A DNA stretch of 21,471 nucleotides from Bacteroides sp. UBA7335 (GTDB lineage Bacteria; Bacteroidota; Bacteroidia; Bacteroidales; Bacteroidaceae). Positions 7,601 through 13,398 of this stretch are shown piece by piece. Every line of letters begins with the position of its first letter. Position 1 is the stretch's first letter. A program made the position numbers and the translations under genes. Location of the stretch: NCBI GenBank assembly GCA_002471185.1, contig DKPL01000053.1, positions 940-22,410 on the forward strand, read 5' to 3'. The notes beneath the pieces are model-generated. The model had not been told where the DNA came from. It did no database searches and was given only the letters and a program-made list of their open reading frames with translations.

Positions 7601-8108
7601 CTCTAAAGCAACACCGCTGGGCGCTGTCACTAAGTTTTCATCTGCCGGCAAGCGCACCAATCGCAAAGAGCTAGGACGCATGATGATGGTATATGGTGAT
7701 ATCTATGTGGCTTCAATTGCTTTAGGAGCTAACAAACAACAAGCCATCAATGCACTGCTCGAGGCCGAAGCTTACAATGGACCCTCTATTGTGATTGCGT
7801 TGTGTCCTTGCATCAACTGGGGCATCCGCAAAGGCATGGGTAGCAGTATGGCTGAGGCAGCACAAGCGGTATCTACCGGCTATTGGCCTTTGTATCGTTA
7901 TAATCCCGATTTGGCTAAGCAAGGCAAAGAGCCTTTAACCATCGACTATAAGCAGCCGAGCAGCGATATGACCGACTTTTTAGAAGGCGAAAATCGCTAT
8001 GCTGACTTGATGCAGACTATGCCCGATGAGGCTAAAGTATTGCACGGAGAACTAAAAGAAAGGTGTGACGATATTTATAAAGTTCTTACAGATAAAGATT
8101 GTAAATAG
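4602..8108 (+). CDS. nifJ: Pyruvate:ferredoxin (flavodoxin) oxidoreductase, single-chain
   Basis: Oxidises pyruvate and CoA to acetyl-CoA and CO2 with reduction of ferredoxin, reversible in principle. All domains are fused in 1168 residues, co-linear with the Desulfovibrio africanus enzyme. The N-terminal domain has IYPISP (about 27-32), Glu64 and Arg114. The ferredoxin domain carries two 4Fe-4S motifs, C687-x2-C-x2-C-x3-C and C743-x2-C-x2-C-x3-C. Proximal-cluster cysteines are at 809, 812, 837 and about 1070. The ThDP motif begins GGDGWAYDIG near 960 and continues through YSNTGGQTSK. By D. africanus numbering, substrate-contact Thr31 is Ser31 here; Arg114 and the Asn of SNTGG are kept. It follows the AEC gene by 36 bases, so it is probably co-transcribed with oxc and the carrier. 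That placement is unusual and may mean a 2-oxoacid preference other than pyruvate. Confidence 0.93.
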   Translation: MASERKILSGCDATTHVAYALSEIATIYPISPASEMGELADKWGTKGRKNLFDQTMIVREMQSEKGAAGATHGCLVGGALATTFTASQGLMLMIPNMYKISGELLPGVFHVAARSLSAHALSIFGDHQDVMSCRSTGFAFLASSSVQECMDMALIAHLSAIDGSVPFLHFFDAFRTSSEMDMISVIDYEDIRQLVNWDKVRDFKNRAMNPEHPDIRGTAQNPDVYFQNREAANQYYLALPDIVSTNMQKVAKLTGRSYKLFDYVGHSQAEYVIVSMCSSCNVIEEYVDYMAQKGEKIGLIKVRLYRPFSTQHFIDAIPHTAKMLCTLDRCKEPGSQGEPLYQDVCTALHASANALKVIGGRYGLSSKEFNPAMVKAVYDNMKSDNPKTNFTVGITDDVTHLSLAVGDNIETTPEGTIQCKFFGFGSDGTVGANKQAAAIIGDNTDLYTQAYFSFDSKKSGGYTISNIRFGKTPIKSSYLITEANYIACHKDSYVQKFDVLENIKDSGVFLLNSSWSIAQMEHELPAAMRRVMAQKKLKFYNIDAVKIAAEVGLGVRINMIMQAAFFKLSQVMDYDKALSLLKSSIQTAYASKGNAVVQMNLQAIDKVADALVEIAYPETWINAQDAPVVTPAEPLFISKLLKPILALQGDKLPVSLFPADGVMPVGTTAYEKSGVAINIPEWDVDHCIQCTQCSLVCPHAAIRPILATDEELANAPAAFVTRKAVGPSLQNLNYRIQIYPEDCMGCGSCVEVCPGKALTLKPLAEQVNLQKINLEFAQQHVTIKDNLMPITTIKGSQLQQPLLEFSGACAGCGETPHVKLLTQLFGKHLIIANATGCSSIWGASMPSMPYTKTKDGRGPAWGNSLFEDAAEYGYGIANAISRRRQKLVLSIDDLLSTTGVTPEIATALNNWKTNKDDAEQSYSAGKDLIGMLQKQPNKEHYSEITDNADMLGKKSVWIVGGDGWAYDIGFGGLDHVLASGENINVLVLDTECYSNTGGQTSKATPLGAVTKFSSAGKRTNRKELGRMMMVYGDIYVASIALGANKQQAINALLEAEAYNGPSIVIALCPCINWGIRKGMGSSMAEAAQAVSTGYWPLYRYNPDLAKQGKEPLTIDYKQPSSDMTDFLEGENRYADLMQTMPDEAKVLHGELKERCDDIYKVLTDKDCK

Positions 8109-8153
8109 TCTTTTCTTTTGATATCTTAGATACCCTGCTACTACCTTTTTTGT

Positions 8154-8195
8154 AGTGCATAACCTTACGCACCGTGGTACAAGGTGGCCTGCACT
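8154..8195. repeat. Nested hairpin downstream of nifJ
   Basis: AGTGCA at 8154-8159 pairs with TGCACT at 8190-8195. Inside, ACCTT (8162-8166) pairs with AAGGT (8181-8185), and ACC/GGT closes the centre. No T-tract follows, so it is not a standard intrinsic terminator. It could be a transcript-end stabilising structure for the oxc-AEC-nifJ message. Confidence 0.4.
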
Positions 8196-8220
8196 TTAGT
8201 GCGCTCTCGAGCGCACTAAA
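8195..8220. repeat. Perfect 12-base-arm palindrome
   Basis: TTTAGTGCGCTC (8195-8206) and GAGCGCACTAAA (8209-8220) are perfect complements separated by only two bases. It is GC-rich against an AT-rich background. It abuts the hairpin at 8154-8195. No T-tract follows on plus, and on minus the stem leads into GTGC. It is either a protein-binding dyad or a very tight mRNA 3' hairpin. Confidence 0.55.
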
Positions 8221-8266
8221 ATAAATAGCCTTAAAAACAAGAGTTAAGCGTTCGTCTCCGATGTTT

Positions 8267-8302
8267 TAATCGTTATCATCAAGTCTCACTTGTTAACGAT
8301 TA
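8267..8302. promoter_or_regulatory. Long two-part dyad upstream of hpt
   Basis: TAATCGTTA (8267-8275) pairs perfectly with TAACGATTA (8294-8302), and within it CAAGT (8280-8284) pairs with ACTTG (8288-8292). It ends 73 bases before the hpt promoter element, with no T-tract. Candidate operator or upstream regulatory hairpin; no regulator recognised. Confidence 0.4.
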
Positions 8303-8375
8303 CAAATATTGAGCTACTAAAGCCAATGATAAGTATAAAATTCTACTATCATTTTATTTTATGCTATTAAATAAG

Positions 8376-8383
8376 TAATTTTG
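8376..8383 (+). promoter_or_regulatory. Bacteroides-type -7 promoter element of hpt
   Basis: TAATTTTG fits the Bacteroidota -7 consensus TAnnTTTG and lies 27 bases before the hpt ATG at 8411. No clean TTTG -33 box is visible about 20 bases upstream. It argues against the TTG at 8381 being the hpt start, because that codon overlaps the element. Confidence 0.6.
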
Positions 8384-8410
8384 CAGCCAACTTTTTATAA
8401 ACTATCGGTT

Positions 8411-8947
8411 ATGGATACCATTCAAATAAAAGACAAGCAATTTACTGTTTCTATTAAGGAACAAGAAATACAAAAAGAGGTGATTCGCGTGGCGAATGAA
8501 ATAAACAGAGATTTAGCTGGTCAAAACCCTATTTTCTTAAGTGTGCTTAATGGCTCATTTATGTTTACTGCAGATTTAATGAAGCATATCACAATACCTT
8601 GTGAAATATCTTTTATTAAACTTGCCTCTTATCAAGGAGTGGCATCTACAGGAACCATTAAAGAAGTAATGGGACTGAACGAAGACATCACAGGTCGCAC
8701 CATTGTAATTGTAGAAGATATCGTAGATACAGGTTTAACAATGCAACGCTTGCTTGAAACTTTGGGAACTCGTTCGCCAAAAGAAATTCATATTGCATCG
8801 TTATTGGTAAAACCCGAAAAACTAAAAGTAGAGTTGGACATTAAATATGTAGCAATGAATATACCTAACGATTTCATCGTGGGATATGGACTTGATTATG
8901 ATGGATATGGTCGTAACTATCCAGACATTTACACAGTAATAGATTAA
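8411..8947 (+). CDS. hpt: Hypoxanthine phosphoribosyltransferase
   Basis: Purine salvage enzyme converting hypoxanthine (and often guanine) plus PRPP to IMP (GMP) in the cytosol. At 178 residues from the ATG at 8411 it has the usual bacterial length. The PRPP-binding motif VIVEDIVDTGLTM is intact, as are the LNGSFMFTADL segment near the N-terminus and the C-terminal FIVGYGLDYDGYGRNYPDI, which is typical of the family. An in-frame TTG at 8381 would add ten residues but lies inside the promoter element, so the ATG is preferred. adk follows 72 bases later on the same strand. Confidence 0.95.
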   Translation: MDTIQIKDKQFTVSIKEQEIQKEVIRVANEINRDLAGQNPIFLSVLNGSFMFTADLMKHITIPCEISFIKLASYQGVASTGTIKEVMGLNEDITGRTIVIVEDIVDTGLTMQRLLETLGTRSPKEIHIASLLVKPEKLKVELDIKYVAMNIPNDFIVGYGLDYDGYGRNYPDIYTVID

Positions 8948-8971
8948 TCCAAATACAAATATTAATAAAAT

Positions 8972-8998
8972 ATCGCTTCTCTAAAAGGCAGAAGCGAT
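8972..8998. repeat. Hairpin between hpt and adk
   Basis: ATCGCTTCT (8972-8980) pairs perfectly with AGAAGCGAT (8990-8998) around a 9-base loop. It is followed by TAGAAAAACAG rather than a T-tract, so full termination is unlikely. It may be a processing or attenuation hairpin that sets the hpt:adk ratio. Confidence 0.5.
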
Positions 8999-9019
8999 TA
9001 GAAAAACAGGTAAACAAAG

Positions 9020-9592
9020 ATGTTGAACATTGTAATTTTTGGTGCTCCGGGCTCAGGTAAAGGAACACAAAGCGAACGTATTGTAGAAAAGTATGCAATC
9101 AACCACATCTCAACAGGAGACGTGCTTCGTGCTGAAATCAAAAATGGTACTGAACTTGGCAAAACTGCTAAAGGATATATCGACCAAGGTCAATTGATTC
9201 CTGACACATTGATGATTGATATTTTGGCTAGCGTATTCGATAGCTTCAAAGATAGCAAAGGTGTTATTTTTGATGGTTTTCCAAGAACTATTGCTCAAGC
9301 TGAAGCATTAAAGAAGATGTTGGAAGAGAGAGGACAAGATGTTTCTGTAATGCTTGACCTTGATGTTCCTGAAGAAGAATTGATGACTCGTTTGATTAAA
9401 CGCGGTATCGACTCAGGTCGTGCTGATGATAATGAAGAAACAATTAAAAAACGTCTTCACGTTTATCACTCTCAAACATCTCCATTGATCGATTGGTACA
9501 AACAAGAAGGTAAGTATCAACACATCAACGGTCTTGGATCGATGGATACTATCTTTGCTGATATCTGTACAGCAATTGATACAATTAAATAA
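9020..9592 (+). CDS. adk: Adenylate kinase
   Basis: Catalyses ATP + AMP to 2 ADP in the cytosol and sets the adenylate energy balance. It has 190 residues with the P-loop GAPGSGKGT at about 8-16, the AMP-site HISTGDVLR, FDGFPRT in the core, and the Arg-rich SGRADDNEETIKKRL. The LID is the short form without zinc-binding cysteines, which accounts for 190 rather than about 215 residues. It starts 72 bases after hpt, beyond a hairpin, and ends 21 bases before obgE, so it sits in the hpt-adk-obgE-pgeF housekeeping run. Confidence 0.97.
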   Translation: MLNIVIFGAPGSGKGTQSERIVEKYAINHISTGDVLRAEIKNGTELGKTAKGYIDQGQLIPDTLMIDILASVFDSFKDSKGVIFDGFPRTIAQAEALKKMLEERGQDVSVMLDLDVPEEELMTRLIKRGIDSGRADDNEETIKKRLHVYHSQTSPLIDWYKQEGKYQHINGLGSMDTIFADICTAIDTIK

Positions 9593-9613
9593 TTAGAATC
9601 TGAAAGAATAAAT

Positions 9614-10780
9614 ATGGCTGAATCGAATTTTGTTGATTACGTAAAAATATATTGCCGCTCTGGTAAGGGCGGAAGAGGCTCCACACACATGAGGCGCGAA
9701 AAGTATTGTCCGAATGGTGGTCCTGATGGTGGCGACGGAGGAAGAGGAGGCCATGTTATATTGCGTGGTAATCGTAACTATTGGACACTGCTTCACTTAA
9801 AGTTTGAGCGTCACGTATTTGCCGGACATGGCGAATCGGGTAGCAAGAGCCGAAGCTTTGGTAAAGATGGAGCCGACAGGGTAATTGAAGTACCTTGTGG
9901 TACAGTAGTGTATAATGCTGAAACCGGTGAGTACATTTGCGATGTGACCGAACATGGACAAGAGGTTATGCTCTTGAAAGGTGGTCGCGGTGGTTTGGGC
10001 AACTGTCACTTCAAAACGGCTACACGTCAAGCTCCTCGTTTTGCTCAGCCGGGCGAACCAATGCAAGAGATGACTGTGATTATGGAGTTAAAACTACTTG
10101 CCGATGTAGGTTTGGTGGGTTTCCCAAATGCCGGAAAATCAACTCTACTTTCTACAATCTCTGCTGCTAAACCTAAGATTGCAGATTATCCATTTACCAC
10201 ACTCGAACCTAATCTAGGTATCGTGTCTTACCGCGACAATAAGTCGTTTGTAATGGCCGATATCCCCGGTATTATTGAAGGAGCTAGTCAGGGAAGAGGC
10301 TTGGGACTACGTTTCTTACGCCACATTGAGCGCAACTCATTGTTGCTCTTCATGGTTCCTGCCGATAGCGATGATATCCGCAAAGAGTATGAGATTTTGC
10401 TCAACGAATTGCGTACCTTCAATCCCGAAATGCTCGATAAGCAACGGGTGCTTGCTATCACCAAAAGTGATATGCTCGATCAAGAGCTGATTGATGAGAT
10501 TATTCCTACTTTGCCAGAAGGCATCCCATATGTGTTTATCTCTTCGATAACCGGCATGGGTATCCAACAACTCAAAGATATTCTTTGGGAAGAGTTGAAT
10601 AAAGAGAGCAATCGCATCGAGTCGCCTATCGTACATCGTCCTAAAGACGTGAGCAAGCTTCAACAAGAGCTTAAAGACATGGGTGAAGACCAAGATGTTG
10701 AATTTGAATACGTCGAAGGTGGCGATGACGATGAAGACGATTGGGAATATGAATACGAAGAAGATTGGGAAGATAAATGA
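9614..10780 (+). CDS. obgE: GTPase ObgE/CgtA (ribosome assembly)
   Basis: Essential GTPase that binds the large ribosomal subunit and acts in 50S maturation and stress signalling. Its 388 residues hold the Gly-rich Obg fold at 1-158 (GGPDGGDGGRGG, KGGRGGLGN), then the G domain: G1 GFPNAGKST at 169-177, switch I with DYPFTTLEPN at 191-200, G3 DIPG at 216-219, G4 TKSD at 283-286 (Thr in place of the usual Asn of NKxD) and G5 SSITG at 310-314. After about 350 comes a strongly acidic tail rich in D, E, W and Y instead of the OCT domain. Its stop overlaps the pgeF ATG by 4 bases (ATGA), so translation is probably coupled. Confidence 0.97.
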   Translation: MAESNFVDYVKIYCRSGKGGRGSTHMRREKYCPNGGPDGGDGGRGGHVILRGNRNYWTLLHLKFERHVFAGHGESGSKSRSFGKDGADRVIEVPCGTVVYNAETGEYICDVTEHGQEVMLLKGGRGGLGNCHFKTATRQAPRFAQPGEPMQEMTVIMELKLLADVGLVGFPNAGKSTLLSTISAAKPKIADYPFTTLEPNLGIVSYRDNKSFVMADIPGIIEGASQGRGLGLRFLRHIERNSLLLFMVPADSDDIRKEYEILLNELRTFNPEMLDKQRVLAITKSDMLDQELIDEIIPTLPEGIPYVFISSITGMGIQQLKDILWEELNKESNRIESPIVHRPKDVSKLQQELKDMGEDQDVEFEYVEGGDDDEDDWEYEYEEDWEDK

Positions 10781-11589
10781 TCTCATTGACTAAAGATAAT
10801 AGAATGTTGGGGTATAAGTCGTTGGACTTATATCCCAACATTTTTCATTTTGTTACTACTCGCCAAGGCGGGTGTGGACAAGGGGCATATGGCTCTTTCA
10901 ACTGTTCGCCTTTTGCAGGTGATGATGCTCAAACTGTATTGCACAATCAAGAACGAATCTTCGAGGAGCACCCTTTTGATAGCTCTTGTTTGGTCATCCC
11001 ACATCAAACTCATGGCTGCGAAGTTGCGCTCATTGATGAGGCTTTTATGGGATTGACCGATTTACTTAAACAAGAACGTTTGGAAGGGGTAGATGCTTTG
11101 ATTACCAATCAGCCTCAGGCTTGTTTGGCCATCTCTACTGCCGACTGTGTTCCACTTTTGTTGTATGACCGTGCAAACCATGCAGTAGCTGCTGTGCATG
11201 CCGGGTGGCGAGGAACCGTACAAAATATTGCACTAAAAACACTGCAACTGATGCGTGATGCATTTGGTACACATGGAGCTGATGTTATCGCTACCATTGG
11301 TCCTAGCATTTCGCTTCATTCGTTCGAAGTAGGCAAGGAGGTGTACGATGCATTTGCTCAAGCTCATTACGATATGAGCCAAATAGCCTACTATAACGAT
11401 AGTCGCGATAAATATCATATTGATCTTTGGGAAGCCAATAAAGTTCAACTTCAGTCGTTTGGAGTTCCTTATGACCAGATTGAGCTGGCTGAAATTTGTA
11501 CATATTGTCAGCATGATACCTTCTTCTCAGCTCGACGTTTGGGCATTCTGTCGGGTAGAATAGTATCTGGCATTATGCTCAAGCAATAA
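10777..11589 (+). CDS. pgeF: PgeF/YfiH family protein (laccase-domain, peptidoglycan editing/purine nucleoside enzyme)
   Basis: Single-domain YfiH/DUF152 protein of 270 residues. Relatives have been described as peptidoglycan editing factor and as metal-dependent purine nucleoside enzymes like human FAMIN. The expected metal and catalytic residues are present: His in VIPHQTHG, Cys in ISTADCVPLLLYD and His in AAVHAGWRGT. There are two possible starts. ATG 10777 overlaps the obgE stop, favouring termination-reinitiation. ATG 10804 (MLGYKSLDLYPN) begins closer to where family homology starts but lies within a long hairpin stem. I keep 10777 because of the coupling geometry. A B3/B4 protein follows 24 bases later. 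Confidence 0.9.
   Translation: MISLTKDNRMLGYKSLDLYPNIFHFVTTRQGGCGQGAYGSFNCSPFAGDDAQTVLHNQERIFEEHPFDSSCLVIPHQTHGCEVALIDEAFMGLTDLLKQERLEGVDALITNQPQACLAISTADCVPLLLYDRANHAVAAVHAGWRGTVQNIALKTLQLMRDAFGTHGADVIATIGPSISLHSFEVGKEVYDAFAQAHYDMSQIAYYNDSRDKYHIDLWEANKVQLQSFGVPYDQIELAEICTYCQHDTFFSARRLGILSGRIVSGIMLKQ
10801..10845 (+). terminator. Terminator-like hairpin within the pgeF 5' coding end
   Basis: An 18-base arm (10803-10820) pairs with 10825-10842 with a single G-U pair and a GTTG loop. The helix can extend two more pairs and is followed by TTT. It covers codons 9-22 of pgeF, including the alternative ATG at 10804. It could terminate obgE transcripts or hide the pgeF initiation region unless ribosomes arrive from obgE. 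The hairpin is plain to see; the role is inferred. Confidence 0.65.
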
Positions 11590-11613
11590 TAACACAATCT
11601 AATTTTAACGATC

Positions 11614-12276
11614 ATGTTTACCATTACAGTATCTGACGAAATAAAAGAACGTTGCCCTCAGTTTAAGGGAGCAGCTATTTATGCCAAAGTGAGTAACTCT
11701 ATATTCTCAGAAGGGTTATGGAACGAAATTAATGCATTTGATGCTGAGTTGAAGGCTGTTTCAAAAATAGAAGATATCAAGAATCAGCCGGTCATAGCAG
11801 CTACTCGTGAGGCATATCGACGTTGTGGAAAAGACCCCGGAAGGTATCGCCCCTCTGCCGAAGCACTGCGTAGACGCCTGTTGAGAGATATTCCTCTATA
11901 TCAAATTGATACATTGGTTGATTTAATAAACCTTGTTTCGCTACGCACCGGCTACTCAATTGGTGGATTTGATGCCGACAAGATTGTTGGAACCGACATC
12001 GAACTCGGTATTGGACGCAATGGAGAGCCTTTTGAAGGCATCGGGAGAGGTGAACTAAATATCGAAGGATTGCCCGTTTATCGCGATGCATTAGGAGGTA
12101 TAGGTACGCCTACTAGCGACAATGAACGTACCAAGATGGGTATTGAAACCACCCATATACTTGCATTGGTAAATGGCTACAATGGCATGGAAGGCTTAAC
12201 CGAAGCAGCCCGGATGATTCAAGAACTACTCCGCAAATATACCCAATCGGATGGGGGAGAAGTTTGCTTTTATTGA
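11614..12276 (+). CDS. B3/B4 (PheT-like tRNA-binding) domain protein
   Basis: 220-residue cytosolic protein of the B3/4 family, the fold found in the beta subunit of phenylalanyl-tRNA synthetase but here free-standing. Typical features are the AATREAYRRCGKDPGRYRPS segment, the LRRRLLRD helix, LVDLINLVSLRTGYSIGGFD, a GxGRxGE turn (GIGRNGEPF) and a C-terminal DNERTKM...THILALVNGYNG. The biochemical role of stand-alone members is not established; involvement in tRNA or amino-acid handling is a guess from the fold. It lies 24 bases after pgeF and its last 7 bases overlap the convergent lactonase gene. Confidence 0.82.
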   Translation: MFTITVSDEIKERCPQFKGAAIYAKVSNSIFSEGLWNEINAFDAELKAVSKIEDIKNQPVIAATREAYRRCGKDPGRYRPSAEALRRRLLRDIPLYQIDTLVDLINLVSLRTGYSIGGFDADKIVGTDIELGIGRNGEPFEGIGRGELNIEGLPVYRDALGGIGTPTSDNERTKMGIETTHILALVNGYNGMEGLTEAARMIQELLRKYTQSDGGEVCFY

Positions 12277-12283
12277 GCAAACT
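12261..12283. terminator. Hairpin spanning both convergent stop codons
   Basis: AGTTTGCT (12261-12268) and AGCAAACT (12276-12283) are perfect complements around a 7-base loop containing the end of both convergent genes. There is no long T-tract on either strand, so it is a weak candidate bidirectional terminator. Confidence 0.4.
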
Positions 12284-13391
12284 GAATGCATACCGGTTTA
12301 CTTAGCTTTATCTCACTGTCTGTAGGGTGAAGCACTCCGGTAGTGCTATCTCTTCTAAATATTTGTATGGCATGACTATCTCTACATGCTACCAACAAAA
12401 ACTTGCCATTTGGTGTAATGTTAAAATTGCGTGGATGGATACCGGTAGGTTGATACCCCACTTTGGCTAACATTCCATTCTCGGGGTTAACTTCGAATAT
12501 CGCTATGCCATCTCCTTTCAAGCGGTTGCTAGCATAAAGGTATCTACCATCGGGACTCAAATGGATGTCTGCACTACCTTCTGCTCGAAGTGTATCTGCT
12601 ACTATCGACTGAATTTGGTTGAGTTTACCATCGGCATAACTAAATGCCGTAACTTTGCCCGAAAGCTCGTTGATAACATATAAATACTGCCCATTGGGAC
12701 TGAAAGTGAAGTGGCGAGGTCCCGATCCCGGCTCAATAGCGATGCTATCTGTCAGCGGATAGAGTCTATCCTCTTTAGGATGAACCGCATATTTCAGTAA
12801 TCTATCGGCACTAAAATCGGTAGCCAAAACATAGTTTTTATCGGGAGTGAAACTCACACAGTGCACATGTGCATTTTTCTGACGTTTAGGGTGTGAACCA
12901 CTTGCCTCGCCTTGATAAAGTCCACTAATAGAGTCTAGCGAACCGTCATATCGAATTGGAAAAGTAGATACGCTTCCGCCATAATAATTGGCAGTTATCA
13001 CCTTTTTACCATCAGTAGCTACATGGCATGGCCCCCCACCAAGGGTTTTTCTACTGTTCAAGACTTTTAGTTTTCCACTTTTCTTATCTAGCGCAAAAGC
13101 ATGAACAGCCGATTGCTCACCCTTCAATTCGCTAATGGCATAAACAAAACGATTATCTTTTGATAAGGTCAAGAAAGATGGGTTATCTACCGCGATACTA
13201 TCTAGTGCTTTATAAGCTCCAGTTTCTTGGTTGAACTGATACGTGTAGATACCTTGACTGCCTTCGGGGCTAGTATATGTTCCTACAATCATTGTTAACT
13301 CGTTGCTTTCATTTTGGTTGGCTTTACTTCTCGAAGTGCAAGCCGATGAAAACATACTTCCAATCAATAGCGTGATAACCCATTTGTACAT
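12270..13391 (-). CDS. Lactonase-family beta-propeller lipoprotein (6-phosphogluconolactonase-like)
   Basis: 373-residue protein of the YbhE/Pgl beta-propeller lactonase family. The N-terminus is hydrophobic and ends in FSSAC, with Cys18 a likely lipidation site, followed by a polar Ser/Asn/Glu linker, so it is probably envelope-anchored, unlike cytosolic Pgl. Family motifs: VGTYTSPEGSQGIY at the start, HVATDGKKVITANYYGGSV, NAHVHCV, GSGPRHFTFSPNGQYLY, GSADIHLSPDGRYLYASNR and HPRNFNITPNGKFLLVACR. It begins 7 bases after the GH3 stop, so the two are co-transcribed. An exported lactonase paired with a glycosidase suggests it opens sugar lactones made outside the cytosol rather than acting in the pentose phosphate pathway. 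Substrate unknown. Confidence 0.85.
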   Translation of the reverse strand: MYKWVITLLIGSMFSSACTSRSKANQNESNELTMIVGTYTSPEGSQGIYTYQFNQETGAYKALDSIAVDNPSFLTLSKDNRFVYAISELKGEQSAVHAFALDKKSGKLKVLNSRKTLGGGPCHVATDGKKVITANYYGGSVSTFPIRYDGSLDSISGLYQGEASGSHPKRQKNAHVHCVSFTPDKNYVLATDFSADRLLKYAVHPKEDRLYPLTDSIAIEPGSGPRHFTFSPNGQYLYVINELSGKVTAFSYADGKLNQIQSIVADTLRAEGSADIHLSPDGRYLYASNRLKGDGIAIFEVNPENGMLAKVGYQPTGIHPRNFNITPNGKFLLVACRDSHAIQIFRRDSTTGVLHPTDSEIKLSKPVCIQFAQ

Positions 13392-13398
13392 AGATGAT

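Noticed and set aside
4602..8108. Oxalate oxidoreductase (Moorella-type OOR) as the identity of the last gene of the oxalate cluster
   Set aside because: OOR is a three-subunit enzyme; this is a single chain co-linear with D. africanus PFOR, retaining Arg114 and both added ferredoxin motifs. Altered specificity remains possible, but not that identity.
8195..8220. Intrinsic terminator for nifJ
   Set aside because: The perfect stem lacks a T-tract on either strand and has only a two-base spacer, so termination is not supported; listed as a palindrome instead.
8381..8410. Extended hpt start at an in-frame TTG (ten extra residues)
   Set aside because: The TTG overlaps the TAATTTTG promoter element and the extra residues do not look like the family N-terminus; ATG 8411 gives the normal 178-residue enzyme.
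10337..10786. 149-codon minus-strand frame within obgE
   Set aside because: It is antisense to the conserved G domain and acidic tail of ObgE, has composition explained by the sense codons and resembles no protein.
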